DNA of 21,128 nucleotides. It comes from an uncultured Alphaproteobacteria bacterium. Its GTDB lineage: Bacteria > Pseudomonadota > Alphaproteobacteria > Rickettsiales > UBA1997. Positions 12,513 through 21,128 of this stretch are shown here, in pieces. The position numbers and the translations under genes are program-made. Below the pieces are notes generated by a model. The model was not told the origin of the DNA and ran no database searches. It saw nothing but the letters and a program-made list of their open reading frames with translations. Where the stretch lies: NCBI GenBank assembly GCA_903898475.1, contig CAIUFU010000172.1, positions 1-21,128 on the forward strand, read 5' to 3'. How positions within the stretch are numbered: position 1 is the stretch's first letter; each line of letters starts with the position of its first letter.

Positions 12513-14480
12513 TTAGCTCACTGGATCAACATCGATTCTCACCCGCACCGACTTAGGCACCTCAAGGCTTTGCATCACATCGGAAATTAATTTTTGTAGG
12601 CTAACTTTTTTTGCCGTTTTTAAATTCACCAAAAAATGGTGGCGATTCTTTAAGCGTTGCAGTGGCGCTGGCGCTGGGCCGAAGAGCTCTACTTTGTCGT
12701 TGATTGGAAAATGTTGGATGAGTTTTTTGGCGAAGTTTTTGGCGTCTCCTTCAACGAAAGAACTAATTTCAAACTTGGCGAGCCTTGAAAATGGGGGTAA
12801 TTCCAGGGTCTCGCGATTATTAATTTCAAATTCGTAAAAGTTTTTTTTGTCGTTTTGAATAATTTTTTCAAAAATAAAATTTTGCGGATTGTAAGTTTGA
12901 ATCACAATTTTGCCTTGCTCGTCACGCCGTCCGGCGCGGCCAATTACCTGGGTTAGAATCTGGTAAGTTTTTTCTAAAGCGCGTAATTCTGAGCTGTAAA
13001 GCATGGCGTCGGCGTCAATGATTCCGACTAAATTTAGGTCAGGAAAATCATGACCTTTAGCGATCATTTGGGTGCCGATGATGATGTCTATTTCGCGATT
13101 TAGAATTTGCTTCACCAACTTATCAACATCGTCAAAACTAGTCACGTTATCGCTGGTAACCAGCGCAATTCTGGCATCGGGAAAAGTTCGACGCACCTCC
13201 TCTTCAACTTTTTCAACGCCAACGCCAACTGAAATTAGCGCATCTTTTTCGCCACAAAATTTGCAAGCCGGCAGCAATTTTTCGTGATGCCCACAATGGT
13301 GGCAAATTAGTTTTTGTTTTGATTTGTGGAGCACCAAATGAAAGTCGCAACTGTCACATTGATATTTTTTGCCGCAAGTCTTGCAAAGCGTAACTGGCGC
13401 GTATCCACGACGATTTAGAAAAAGCAAAGTCTGTTTATTTTTCGACAGATTTAGCGCCATTTCGCTGCGTAATTTTTGCGATAAAAACTCGTTTGATTGC
13501 ATTTTTTCGCGACGCAAATCGACTAATTCGATTTCGTTTTTTTGACCAAATCTTTGCTCTAAAATAAAATGGTGAAACTTGCCCGAAAGGCCGTTGGCGT
13601 AAGTTTCAACCGCTGGTGTTGCTGAAGATAAAATCACCGGAAAATTTTCTAATTTGGCTTTGACAATCGCCATGTCGCGCGCATGAAAATTGAAAACATC
13701 TTCTTGTTTGAAAGATGAATCATGCTCTTCATCAACCACAACTAATTGCAGATTCTTGAAAGGTAGTAAAAGTGCTGAGCGTGCGCCGATTAAGACGCGA
13801 ACGCCGCCTTCAGCAACGCCATAAAAAATTTCGCGCTTATCTTTTTTGGAAATTTTTGAATGCCAAAGTGCCGGAATAAATCCGAATTGTTCTTCAAAGC
13901 GCAGCAGCAATTGGCTGGTGAGAGCGATTTCGGGAAGGAGGATTAGAATTTGTGAGTCAGATTTTTCGGCCAGAATTTTGGCAATTAGTGCAAAATAAAT
14001 TTCAGTTTTGCCTGAGCCAGTAACGCCATCAAGCAAAGCTATTGTTGATGGCATGTTGAGTAGCTGCTCAAAAATTTCCTGCTGCTTGGGTAATAATTTC
14101 TTTAAGTGAAATTTTGTCGGATCAACTTTTTGCGTCAGGCCATCGGGAATTTTTTTAACTTTATCAGAGTTTAAAATTCCGATAAAAGCGCGAAGCACCA
14201 AGCCGCGGCTGCCAAGGTTGTAAGCTGCAATCGTCTCAATAAATTGTAACTGATTTTTAGTGAATTTTAGGCGCGGATTTATTTCTAGAATTTTCTTAAT
14301 TTTGCTTTCAGCAATTTTCTCTGGTGCGGTTTTACTTACCGCGACAACCACTCCCCAAATTTCTTTGCGACCAAATTCTACGCGCACGACGTCACCACAC
14401 TCGATGCTCTCTTCAGCTAGATAGCTGAAAGATTCATCAAGCGCTAAGGGTAACAAAACTTGCGCGAAATTTTTTGACAT
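12513..14480 (-). CDS. priA: Primosomal protein N', replication restart helicase PriA
   Basis: PriA recognises abandoned forks and D-loops and reloads the replisome. The 655 residues (about 10% shorter than E. coli) hold an N-terminal DNA-binding domain (1-110), Walker A GVTGSGKT (152-159), Walker B VVVDEEHDSSF (248-257), LSSATPAVE, the zinc-binding insert with eight Cys (366, 369, 375, 378, 393, 396, 406, 409), IIIGTQMIAKGHDFP and the arginine-finger region QVIGRAGRRD. The shorter length comes mainly from the N-terminal and winged-helix part. The start is ATG at 14480, divergent from tal, an order common in alphaproteobacteria. Confidence 0.96.
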   Translation of the reverse strand: MSKNFAQVLLPLALDESFSYLAEESIECGDVVRVEFGRKEIWGVVVAVSKTAPEKIAESKIKKILEINPRLKFTKNQLQFIETIAAYNLGSRGLVLRAFIGILNSDKVKKIPDGLTQKVDPTKFHLKKLLPKQQEIFEQLLNMPSTIALLDGVTGSGKTEIYFALIAKILAEKSDSQILILLPEIALTSQLLLRFEEQFGFIPALWHSKISKKDKREIFYGVAEGGVRVLIGARSALLLPFKNLQLVVVDEEHDSSFKQEDVFNFHARDMAIVKAKLENFPVILSSATPAVETYANGLSGKFHHFILEQRFGQKNEIELVDLRREKMQSNEFLSQKLRSEMALNLSKNKQTLLFLNRRGYAPVTLCKTCGKKYQCDSCDFHLVLHKSKQKLICHHCGHHEKLLPACKFCGEKDALISVGVGVEKVEEEVRRTFPDARIALVTSDNVTSFDDVDKLVKQILNREIDIIIGTQMIAKGHDFPDLNLVGIIDADAMLYSSELRALEKTYQILTQVIGRAGRRDEQGKIVIQTYNPQNFIFEKIIQNDKKNFYEFEINNRETLELPPFSRLAKFEISSFVEGDAKNFAKKLIQHFPINDKVELFGPAPAPLQRLKNRHHFLVNLKTAKKVSLQKLISDVMQSLEVPKSVRVRIDVDPVS

Positions 14481-14571
14481 GATTGGTTGAAAAGAGATTC
14501 TGCGAGGCTTACTTTACGGGGCATCACTGCAATGCATTTTTCTTCCTTAAAAATTCAAACAAAACAACTTT

Positions 14572-15225
14572 ATGAAATTCTTTATCGACTCTGCTGAAAT
14601 AGCTGAAATCAAAGAAATCGCGGCTTACGGCTTGCTTGATGGCGTAACTACCAACCCAAGTTTAATTGCTAAATCTGGTAGAGATTTCAAAGAAGTAATT
14701 GCTGAAATCTGCAAAATTGTTGCGGGTCCCGTAAGCGCCGAAGTTGCTGCAACTGATTATGAAAACATGGTTCGTGAAGGCGAAATTTTGAGCAAAATTG
14801 CTAAAAATGTTTGCATCAAATTACCGATGACACTCGACGGATTAAAGGCTTGTAAATATTTCTCAGACAAAGGAGTGCAAACCAACGTAACACTTTGCTT
14901 CTCAGCTGCTCAAGCAATTTTGGCAGCAAAAGCTGGTGCAACTTTTGTGTCACCATTCGTTGGTAGACTTGATGATGTCGGCCAAGACGGCATGACTTTA
15001 ATCGAAGAAATTTGCGATATTTACGCCAATTATCCTGAATTCAAAACTGAAGTTTTGGTGGCCTCAATCCGCAATCCAATCCACATCACAGCCGCTGCTA
15101 GAATGGGCGCGGATGTTGCAACAATTCCGGCAAAAGTTTTGAAACAATTAATTTCTCACCCTCTAACGACTCAAGGTTTGGAGACTTTCGTTAAAGACTG
15201 GGCCTCAACTGGACAGAAGATTTAA
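14572..15225 (+). CDS. tal: Transaldolase / fructose-6-phosphate aldolase-like protein
   Basis: The 217-residue protein belongs to the short MipB/TalC transaldolase subfamily of the pentose phosphate pathway. FFIDSAEIAEI (3-13), GVTTNPSLIAKSG (24-36), the Schiff-base lysine K83 in CIKLPMT, QTNVTLCFSAAQA (103-115), SPFVGRLDD and VASIRNP are all typical. The length is right for this subfamily and much shorter than E. coli TalB. Whether it acts as transaldolase or as F6P aldolase cannot be told from sequence alone. The start is ATG at 14572. The next gene begins ten bases after the stop. Confidence 0.93.
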   Translation: MKFFIDSAEIAEIKEIAAYGLLDGVTTNPSLIAKSGRDFKEVIAEICKIVAGPVSAEVAATDYENMVREGEILSKIAKNVCIKLPMTLDGLKACKYFSDKGVQTNVTLCFSAAQAILAAKAGATFVSPFVGRLDDVGQDGMTLIEEICDIYANYPEFKTEVLVASIRNPIHITAAARMGADVATIPAKVLKQLISHPLTTQGLETFVKDWASTGQKI

Positions 15226-15235
15226 TTCAAACAAA

Positions 15236-16042
15236 GTGGCGCAAAAATGGAAAATTCTTGGCGTTCAAACCAACATTGAGTGGTATGACGTCAAGACCAA
15301 ATTCAAACAATTGCTGCGTAGAATAACTTACAGTCGAGCCTTTCAATCGCTGATTTGCTGGCTGCTTTTTGCTTACATGAATTTGGTTTTTTACAGCAGC
15401 AGAAGAATTTTTGTTAATAGCGAAATCTTGACTAATGCCTCTAAAAATAAGACGCCGCTGCTGATTGTCTCTTGGCATAATCGTTTGATGATGGTGCCGT
15501 TTTTAACAAAGAAAACAGCCAAATTTTATCCTGATTCGCGCATCATGAGTCTTGCTTCGCGCCATGGTGATGGACGGTTTGTGGGCAAGGTTATGGAAAA
15601 ATTCGGGCTGATTTCAATTTTAGGTTCAACTCGCGATGGGCGTAAAGCTTCGCGCGGTATTGATGTTGGAAGTTTTAAGAGAATTTTTAATGGCTTTAAA
15701 CAGGGTTATTCTTTGGCACTCACGCCGGACGGTCCGCGCGGACCAAATCAAAAAATTAATGGTGAAGCCATCAATATCGCTCGCATCGCTAAGGTTGGGA
15801 TTTTGCCGATTTCTTATTCGTCGTCGCGCTTCAAAAGGTTAAAAACTTGGGATAAATTTACTTTGCCGCTGCCTTTTTCGACGCTTTGTTTTTATTGCGA
15901 CGAAGCGGCGATTTATCTCAATCGAGATGCTAGTGAAGAAGAAGTGGAGAAGGTTAAAAATAAGATCGAAGAGCGGATGAATTTGGTGCAGGAGAAGTCG
16001 CAGGAAGTGGCGACGAAAGGTTATCTCGCCGCCGATTTTTAG
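15236..16042 (+). CDS. DUF374 lysophospholipid acyltransferase-like membrane protein
   Basis: The 268-residue protein has a hydrophobic anchor at about 38-54 and then the LPLAT-like DUF374 signatures: LLIVSWHNRLMMVPF with H81, LASRHGDGRFVGKVMEKFG (107-124), GSTRDGRKA and LTPDGPRGP (162-170). Members are inner-membrane proteins near lipid A or phospholipid genes; the acyl acceptor is not settled. The start is taken as GTG at 15236, since there is no ATG before residue 48 and the N-terminus then spans the family. It follows tal by ten bases and probably shares its transcript. It converges on the SIMPL gene with no gap. Confidence 0.85.
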   Translation: MAQKWKILGVQTNIEWYDVKTKFKQLLRRITYSRAFQSLICWLLFAYMNLVFYSSRRIFVNSEILTNASKNKTPLLIVSWHNRLMMVPFLTKKTAKFYPDSRIMSLASRHGDGRFVGKVMEKFGLISILGSTRDGRKASRGIDVGSFKRIFNGFKQGYSLALTPDGPRGPNQKINGEAINIARIAKVGILPISYSSSRFKRLKTWDKFTLPLPFSTLCFYCDEAAIYLNRDASEEEVEKVKNKIEERMNLVQEKSQEVATKGYLAADF

Positions 16043-16777
16043 TTATTCAATTTCGTAAGTAACCAACACCGAAGAAGTAATTTTTTGCTCACCTGATTCT
16101 AACTGTGGCATTGAGCTAGAGCTCGCCTCAAACATTGGTGCGCCTTTTGCCATCATCATTACAGCTCTTGGTTCAAACTGCCTTGGCTCTTCAGAAAAAT
16201 TCACAATTCTTTTTAAAGTAATTCCCAAATTTTTGGCGGTTAATTGCGCCGCAGATTTAGCCTGAGTAATTGCTAATTCTTGGGCTTGTGATCTGTATTT
16301 ATCTGGGCTTTCAATAGCAAATGATGGGCCGTTTACTTCAGCAATGTCAAGGTTTGCGAGGCCAGTTAAAATTTCTCCGGCTTTGGTTAAATCGCGTAAT
16401 TTTATTGAGATTGATTGGGTTGCTTCATATCCACTCAAAGTAACTTTTGCGCCAGGGCAGACTTTCTTTTTGCAGGGTTGGTTTTCGTAAGTATATTTTG
16501 GATTAGTGCTGTAGTTGTTGGTTGTGATATCGTCGCTTTTAATTCCTTTTTCTTTGAATAAAGCCAGAGCTTTATTGGCTTTGTCGGTCATTTTTTGTTG
16601 AGCTAAAATGACGGTTTTTTCTTCCTGGCGAGCGGTGACCAAGAAAGTTGCAATATCTGGTTTGGCCTTAATTTCAGCAGTTCCTATGAAAGTGATGGTA
16701 TGGGCAGGTGTTGGTGGAGCAACTTGGCAGCTAGTTACAAGAAGAAGTGTGGCGAGAGCGATTTGAAACTTTTTCAT
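16043..16777 (-). CDS. SIMPL-domain (DUF541) lipoprotein
   Basis: The 244-residue protein begins MKKFQIALATLLLVTSCQVA, a lipoprotein signal with lipobox LVTSC and acyl-Cys at 17. The rest is a SIMPL/DUF541 domain: ITFIGTAEIKAKPDIATFLVTA, DITTNNYSTNPKYTYE, LSGYEATQSISIKLRDL and AKSAAQLTAKNLG. SIMPL proteins are envelope proteins linked to stress and to outer-membrane or periplasmic functions, with roles poorly defined. Two further Cys in QPCKKKVCPG (102-107) could form a disulfide in the periplasm. The gene lies 36 bases after the DUF262 gene in the same direction and may be the last gene of the metG group. Confidence 0.87.
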   Translation of the reverse strand: MKKFQIALATLLLVTSCQVAPPTPAHTITFIGTAEIKAKPDIATFLVTARQEEKTVILAQQKMTDKANKALALFKEKGIKSDDITTNNYSTNPKYTYENQPCKKKVCPGAKVTLSGYEATQSISIKLRDLTKAGEILTGLANLDIAEVNGPSFAIESPDKYRSQAQELAITQAKSAAQLTAKNLGITLKRIVNFSEEPRQFEPRAVMMMAKGAPMFEASSSSMPQLESGEQKITSSVLVTYEIE

Positions 16778-16813
16778 AAATTATAAAATAATTAATGGTT
16801 GTTGGTTTTTTAA

Positions 16814-18538
16814 TTAGAATTCAATTTTCCAGCATTTTATGGCCTGTTCGGCTAGCCATTTTTGTCTTTTTTGAATTGAGGAATGATCCCATTTCTCATA
16901 CTCGCAAATGCTACTTGTTAGAATGTAAGAGCTTCTGGTGAAAAAGTTTTTCTTTTCCAAGAAAGATTTGACGCCAATCTCTTTGTTAGTTTTTTTGTCA
17001 AGTAAGGTCATGTTTCCTAGGGCGCCAGAATCATCTTCTTCAAAATCACAAGACGACCACCAAGTATAGGATTCCCACTTCTGGGGCAAAATATGCTCAA
17101 GAGTGGTTTCGCTCTCATCAATTGAAAATCCGAGATTAATAGATTTCTCAATTCTTGTTAAAAGATAGCGCGCTTTTTTATCGGACTGGCCGGTTTTGAT
17201 CTCTTTCCTTTGAAAGTCCGATTTGAAGTCATCGTCACTAATATAAATTTCTTTCAGTTTCTCTTTGATTTGAGAGAGATTTTTTATGGTTTGTCCTGAA
17301 ATTTCCAAAGCTATTTGATTATAAATTCTTTCCTGATCATTGGCTTGGCGCTGACCAATCACATTATAGCGAATTGAAATTGTATCAATGTAGCCAAAAA
17401 TTTTACAAAATTCGTCTTTGCTAAAATTTTTATACGCTGCAATCAGAAGTGAATAAGGTTGGCTGATGTTAAAATTTCTCAGTGTTTTTAGAGGGTCTTT
17501 TATTGTTTTAAAGTCATCGCCAATCCAAAACTCTTCTTCATGATTTTTATCGCTATCTAGTGCAGCAAAAATTTCCGAAGCTTCTTGTAACTCATTTAAA
17601 TAGGAAAAAAGATGCTGTTTGTTGGTTATGCTGCTTTTGATTGCTCTGAATAATTGATTTTGCCTAGTTGATCTATTTCTGCTATTCCAGTGAGCTTGAA
17701 TAAATTGAGAGAAATCTGATTTTCCCAAATTTTGAGTTATGATTTCCCATTTGCTTTCTAAATCACGGATTTCTTCTTCGCTTATCTGACCTTTGTCATC
17801 AACCATTGAAAATAGATGGTTTTTAATCAGGTCGGGCGTTGATAACTTAACGCCGCGAGCATTGAGAGTTTCAAAAACTTTATAGGCGTTTAGATCGCTG
17901 CTTACGGTTATTGAGGTGAAAAATAAAATGTCAGACATCTTGTCAATAAAGCGCGCTATTCCTTCGCCGTCACGGCCAAAATGGCTATCTTCTATCTTCT
18001 TTGTGAAGAATTTTTTTGCTCTTAACAAAAGTCTCTCGGAGCTTTTAATCCCAACTTGTCGGATGTGGTCGCCAAGATTGCATAAGGAGCGAAAATAATC
18101 TTCATTATTTTTGTTTAACTTTAACTTTGGTTTAGTTCTTAAAGAGATAGGATCGGTAAATCCGATGTAGGTATTTTTTAGAGTTTCTAGGCGAGTTTGA
18201 TTCTCGGATTTAATTTTTTGATCGGTGCTTTTTTGTATGAGGCTGTGAATATTTTCTAGAGCTGCAAGAATGAGAATCATCAGGGTTGTAATGCGCTGCT
18301 GCCCATCAATTATTTTAAATTCTTTGTCGTTAATTGCCTGCAATACCAAATATCCCATGTAGTGGCTAGGGTCTTCATTATTTTCTTCTTCAGATTGCTG
18401 CGCAATATCTTCCCACAAATCTTCCCATTGAGCGCTGTCCCAAGAATAATCGCGCTGAAACTTAGGCACAACGTAAGTCAAGCCATTGCCAATGATTTTG
18501 CGAAAAGACTCGTTTGAGGTGTTAAAGTTTTTTGACAT
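16814..18538 (-). CDS. DUF262/DUF1524 GmrSD-like putative type IV restriction endonuclease
   Basis: The N-terminal DUF262 (ParB-like NTPase fold) has VPKFQRDYSWD (24-34) and IIDGQQRITTL (76-86, with DGQQR), the motif expected for nucleotide-dependent modification sensing. The C-terminal DUF1524 HNH-like nuclease has LEHILPQ with H482, GNMTLL with N509 and KTNKEIG with N518, followed by a Trp-rich end. This two-domain order is that of single-chain GmrSD, BrxU and SspE, which cut DNA with modified bases or phosphorothioates. 574 residues is within that range. The start is ATG at 18538, eight bases after the metG stop, so it is co-transcribed with metG. No modification (dnd/ssp) or BREX partner is in the window. 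Both key motifs are intact. Confidence 0.87.
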   Translation of the reverse strand: MSKNFNTSNESFRKIIGNGLTYVVPKFQRDYSWDSAQWEDLWEDIAQQSEEENNEDPSHYMGYLVLQAINDKEFKIIDGQQRITTLMILILAALENIHSLIQKSTDQKIKSENQTRLETLKNTYIGFTDPISLRTKPKLKLNKNNEDYFRSLCNLGDHIRQVGIKSSERLLLRAKKFFTKKIEDSHFGRDGEGIARFIDKMSDILFFTSITVSSDLNAYKVFETLNARGVKLSTPDLIKNHLFSMVDDKGQISEEEIRDLESKWEIITQNLGKSDFSQFIQAHWNSRNRSTRQNQLFRAIKSSITNKQHLFSYLNELQEASEIFAALDSDKNHEEEFWIGDDFKTIKDPLKTLRNFNISQPYSLLIAAYKNFSKDEFCKIFGYIDTISIRYNVIGQRQANDQERIYNQIALEISGQTIKNLSQIKEKLKEIYISDDDFKSDFQRKEIKTGQSDKKARYLLTRIEKSINLGFSIDESETTLEHILPQKWESYTWWSSCDFEEDDSGALGNMTLLDKKTNKEIGVKSFLEKKNFFTRSSYILTSSICEYEKWDHSSIQKRQKWLAEQAIKCWKIEF

Positions 18539-18546
18539 ATGTTTTG

Positions 18547-20118
18547 TTAGTTATTTCTTGTCTCTAATCTTGGAAATACCGCTTTTGGTTCGTTGATTTT
18601 ATGACCTGCTTTCAGTGAATGATTAGAGTCAATAAAGTCAAGTCCTCTTGCCTCGTTGGCAATTTGCAAAATATCCAAAATTTTCGGGGCCAGATTAATG
18701 CAAAATGGTTGCAGTGCGATTGCAATGATGCGCAAATTTTCGGCAATTACCGACAAAACCAAATTCATTTCTTCGATTTTATTTTCTTTTTTCAAATTCC
18801 ACGGAGCCTTGGTGTTGAACCATTCGTTGCATTTTGAAGCGTGAGATAAAATTTCTGCAATTGCTTGATCGAAAGAAAAATTGGCCATTTTTTGCTCAAG
18901 CTTTTCTTTCAAATCGTAAGCGCTTTTTAGCAAATCAGAAGCCTCAGAATAACCTCCAAAATCAACAGTCTTGCTCTCGGAATTTTTGAAAATCATTGAA
19001 AGTGAGCGCTGTGCTAAATTGCCAATATTATTGGCCAACTCAGCATTAACGCGGGTTAAGAAGCTAGTGCGAGAATAATCTCCGTCATTGCCAAAAGGCA
19101 CTTCGCGCAAAAGAAAATATCTAAAATAATCAATCGCGGTTTCGCGATTTAGGCCAAAAGATTCAAGCCATTCTAATTCTTTTAGCGGATCAATTACGTT
19201 GCCAACTGACTTAGAAATTTTTTGTCCTTCATTGGTCCACCAGCCGTGGGCGTAGATGGTGTGGGGAATATTTAAATTTGCTGCCATCAAAAAAGCTGGC
19301 CAGTAAACGGCGTGAAAGCGCACGATATCTTTGCCCACAATATGCAAAGGTGACTCGGTGGTGTCATGCCAAAATTTTTGAAAAAGTTCGCTTTTTTCAT
19401 CGGGAAATCCCAAGGCTGAAATGTAATTGGCTAACGCGTCGAGCCAAACATACATTACGTGCTTGTCTGATCCTGGAACTTTAACGCCCCAAGAAAAAGA
19501 GGTGCGTGAAATTGATAAATCTTTGAGGCCGCCTTTCACAAATGACACAACTTCATTAAAACGTGATTGCGGGCGAATGAAGTCGGGCGCGGCTTCGTAA
19601 AGCATCAGCAATTTGTCTTGAAAAGCCGAAAGTTTGAAAAAATAACTTTCTTCCTTGTGCCATTCAACGTCAGCGCCGGTTGGAGCTTTGCCGTTTACCA
19701 ATTCATCTTCTCCGTAAAAAGCTTCGTCACGCACGGCGTACCAGCCTTCGTAAGTGCCTTTGTAGATTGCGCCATTGGCTTCTAAAATTTCCCAAAATTT
19801 TTGTGCAGAAATTTTGTGACGTTCCTCGGTGGTGCGAATGAAATCGTCATTCGACAAGTTTAGAATTTTTGTTAATTCACGAAATTTTTGCGAAACTTCA
19901 TCGCAAAATTCTTGCGGATTTTTGCCGCGAGCCAGCGCCGATTTTTCAACTTTTTGCCCGTGTTCATCGGTGCCGGTTAAAAAATAAACGTCAAAATTTG
20001 ACAAACGTTTGTAGCGAGCAACGACGTCGCAAGCAATGGAGGTGTAGGCGTGGCCGATGTGGGGAACGTCATTTACGTAATAAATGGGGGATGTGACGTA
20101 GAAATTTTTTGAATCCAT
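18547..20118 (-). CDS. metG: Methionyl-tRNA synthetase
   Basis: It charges tRNA-Met. The 523-residue class I synthetase has PIYYVNDVPHIGHAYT with the HIGH motif at 20-23, GTDEHGQK (49-56), an insert without the zinc-knuckle Cys (YAVRDEAFYGEDEL, 127-140), VWLDALANYI, HIVGKDIVRFH, and the KMSKS loop as KISKS (300-304). The anticodon-binding helical domain follows and there is no C-terminal tRNA-binding extension. This is the zinc-less short MetG form common in alphaproteobacteria. The start is ATG at 20118, divergent from prfA. Confidence 0.96.
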   Translation of the reverse strand: MDSKNFYVTSPIYYVNDVPHIGHAYTSIACDVVARYKRLSNFDVYFLTGTDEHGQKVEKSALARGKNPQEFCDEVSQKFRELTKILNLSNDDFIRTTEERHKISAQKFWEILEANGAIYKGTYEGWYAVRDEAFYGEDELVNGKAPTGADVEWHKEESYFFKLSAFQDKLLMLYEAAPDFIRPQSRFNEVVSFVKGGLKDLSISRTSFSWGVKVPGSDKHVMYVWLDALANYISALGFPDEKSELFQKFWHDTTESPLHIVGKDIVRFHAVYWPAFLMAANLNIPHTIYAHGWWTNEGQKISKSVGNVIDPLKELEWLESFGLNRETAIDYFRYFLLREVPFGNDGDYSRTSFLTRVNAELANNIGNLAQRSLSMIFKNSESKTVDFGGYSEASDLLKSAYDLKEKLEQKMANFSFDQAIAEILSHASKCNEWFNTKAPWNLKKENKIEEMNLVLSVIAENLRIIAIALQPFCINLAPKILDILQIANEARGLDFIDSNHSLKAGHKINEPKAVFPRLETRNN

Positions 20119-20217
20119 TGTGTTTTGATTTGTCTTTTATAATTTGCGGCAAGCCTTGATTTTAAAGCTTAGACACAGCTTTTAAAACATTCACAAATAA
20201 ATCAATTTTTAAATTAA
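20119..20217. promoter_or_regulatory. Divergent intergenic region metG / prfA
   Basis: These 99 AT-rich bases must hold the promoters of both genes. A TATAAT at 20138-20143 is on the plus strand but lacks a good -35 at the right distance, so I do not assign it firmly. Confidence 0.3.
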
Positions 20218-21128
20218 ATGTCTTTCACGCCAAAGCTAAATGGCATTGTTGCCAAGTTTAATGAGTTGGAAAAAAAGTTGCTCGATCCTGCAAGTTTGGG
20301 TCAAAATTTTGCTAAAGTCTCCAAAGAGCATTCCGACATGGCGCCAGTTGTGGCATTGATTGATGAATATCGCAAAGCGCAAAAAGAAGCGGCTGATATT
20401 GATGAAATTTTGCCGCTCACAACAGATCAAGATATGCGTAATATGCTTGAGCAAGAGCGTTTTGATTTGAGTAAAAAAATTCCTGATCTTGAGCAGCAAA
20501 TGAAAATTTCTTTGCTGCCGAAAGATGCGGCGGATGAAAAAAACGCGATTTTGGAAGTTCGCGCCGGAACCGGCGGCGAAGAAGCGGCACTCTTTGCTTA
20601 CAAGCTTTTTGCCATGTATCAAAAATATGCTGAGAAGAGAAAATGGAAATTTGAAATTCTCTCAATTTCTGACACCGGACTTGGTGGTTACAAAGATGCA
20701 TCAGCGACAATTATCGGGCGCAATGTGTTTGCGCGTTTAAAATATGAATCGGGCGTGCACCGCGTGCAGCGTGTTCCTGAAACTGAATCGCAAGGTCGCG
20801 TTCACACTTCAGCTGCAACGGTTGCGGTTTTGCCAGAAGCCGAAGAAATTGACATTAAAATTGAAGAAAAAGATTTGAGGATTGATGTTTTTAGATCATC
20901 TGGTCCTGGTGGACAATCGGTAAATACAACCGACTCAGCAGTTAGAATCGTGCACGTTCCAACTGGTGTTACGGTTTCGATGCAAGATGAAAAATCGCAA
21001 ATTAAAAACCGTGAAAAAGCGATGAAAGTTTTGCGTTCGCGCCTTTATGAAGCAGAGCGTGATAAGGCTGACAGAGAGCGTGCGGCTAATCGTAAAGAAC
21101 AAGTTGGTAGTGGTGACAGATCTGAGCG
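20218..21128 (+). CDS. prfA: Peptide chain release factor 1 (partial, runs off the window)
   Basis: RF1 ends translation at UAA and UAG. From ATG at 20218 the frame is open for 303 codons to the window edge. The first helical domain is followed by EVRAGTGGEEAALFAYKLF, GVHRVQRVPETESQGRVHTSAATVAVLPE, which holds the stop-codon-reading PxT tripeptide as PET, and SSGPGGQSVNTTDSAVRI with the catalytic GGQ. About 50-60 residues of a normal RF1 are missing at the 3' end, beyond the window. RF2-type SPF is absent, so this is prfA and not prfB. Often prmC follows. Confidence 0.95.
   Translation, partial: MSFTPKLNGIVAKFNELEKKLLDPASLGQNFAKVSKEHSDMAPVVALIDEYRKAQKEAADIDEILPLTTDQDMRNMLEQERFDLSKKIPDLEQQMKISLLPKDAADEKNAILEVRAGTGGEEAALFAYKLFAMYQKYAEKRKWKFEILSISDTGLGGYKDASATIIGRNVFARLKYESGVHRVQRVPETESQGRVHTSAATVAVLPEAEEIDIKIEEKDLRIDVFRSSGPGGQSVNTTDSAVRIVHVPTGVTVSMQDEKSQIKNREKAMKVLRSRLYEAERDKADRERAANRKEQVGSGDRSE

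Noticed and set aside
20138..20143. TATAAT as the prfA promoter
   Set aside because: No acceptable -35 lies 15-19 bases upstream, and perfect hexamers are expected by chance in this AT-rich gap.
1..21128. A CRISPR array
   Set aside because: No regularly spaced repeats with unique spacers were seen; the only direct repeats are the short cluster at 2398-2491.

Overview
The window looks like a moderately AT-rich alphaproteobacterial chromosome with one end of an integrated mobile element on the left. Several things suggest alphaproteobacteria: a Fur/Mur-type regulator with an HHHDHLID metal motif and no CxxC pairs, a PlsC with KHQSMWET and FPQGTR motifs, an overlapping ccmD-ccmE pair (System I cytochrome c maturation), an APH-fold homoserine kinase, priA divergent from a short transaldolase, and a DUF374 acyltransferase. 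I cannot name a genus. Most housekeeping starts have weak or no Shine-Dalgarno sequences, and genes are packed with gaps of a few bases or with overlaps.

Positions 1 to about 4106 are accessory DNA. They hold the C-terminal part of a RepA-like AAA_25 ATPase whose Walker A region is missing or frameshifted, with a strong terminator over its stop. Next come a three-helix membrane protein of unknown function, a short HTH protein resembling the N-terminus of phage terminase small subunits, iteron-like repeats beside a 23-bp alternating CG/CA tract, a 63-aa orphan divergent from an XRE regulator with a symmetric operator candidate between them, and an NYN-domain nuclease. The region ends in a 45-nt copy of the 3' half of a tRNA-Thr(UGU) gene at 4062-4106. 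I read this as the displaced att copy of an element integrated in tRNA-Thr. An intact tRNA-Thr, and perhaps the integrase, should lie to the left, outside the window.

From 4145 on the content is mostly core: plsC (+); ccmE and ccmD (-); tRNA-Phe (+); then on the minus strand, in order of transcription, a Fur-family regulator, a HExxH-containing protein, an APH-type homoserine kinase and a PgeF-like protein, closely spaced or overlapping like one operon. guaB (+) diverges from the fur gene. hipB-hipA (+) follows with two similar palindromes and a promoter candidate between them, then a secreted LigE-type ATP-dependent DNA ligase (+). priA (-) diverges from tal (+), which is followed by a DUF374 acyltransferase (+). 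The last minus-strand group is metG, a DUF262/DUF1524 GmrSD-like nuclease and a SIMPL lipoprotein, divergent from prfA (+), which runs off the right edge.

The accessory functions worth attention are the att remnant with its element genes, the HipBA module with intact kinase residues, and the single-protein DUF262/DUF1524 putative type IV restriction enzyme directly behind metG. I did not find a clearly new multi-gene system. The best candidates for new biology are the uncharacterised HExxH protein coupled to the Fur regulator and the replication/control segment of the element at 2390-2840.
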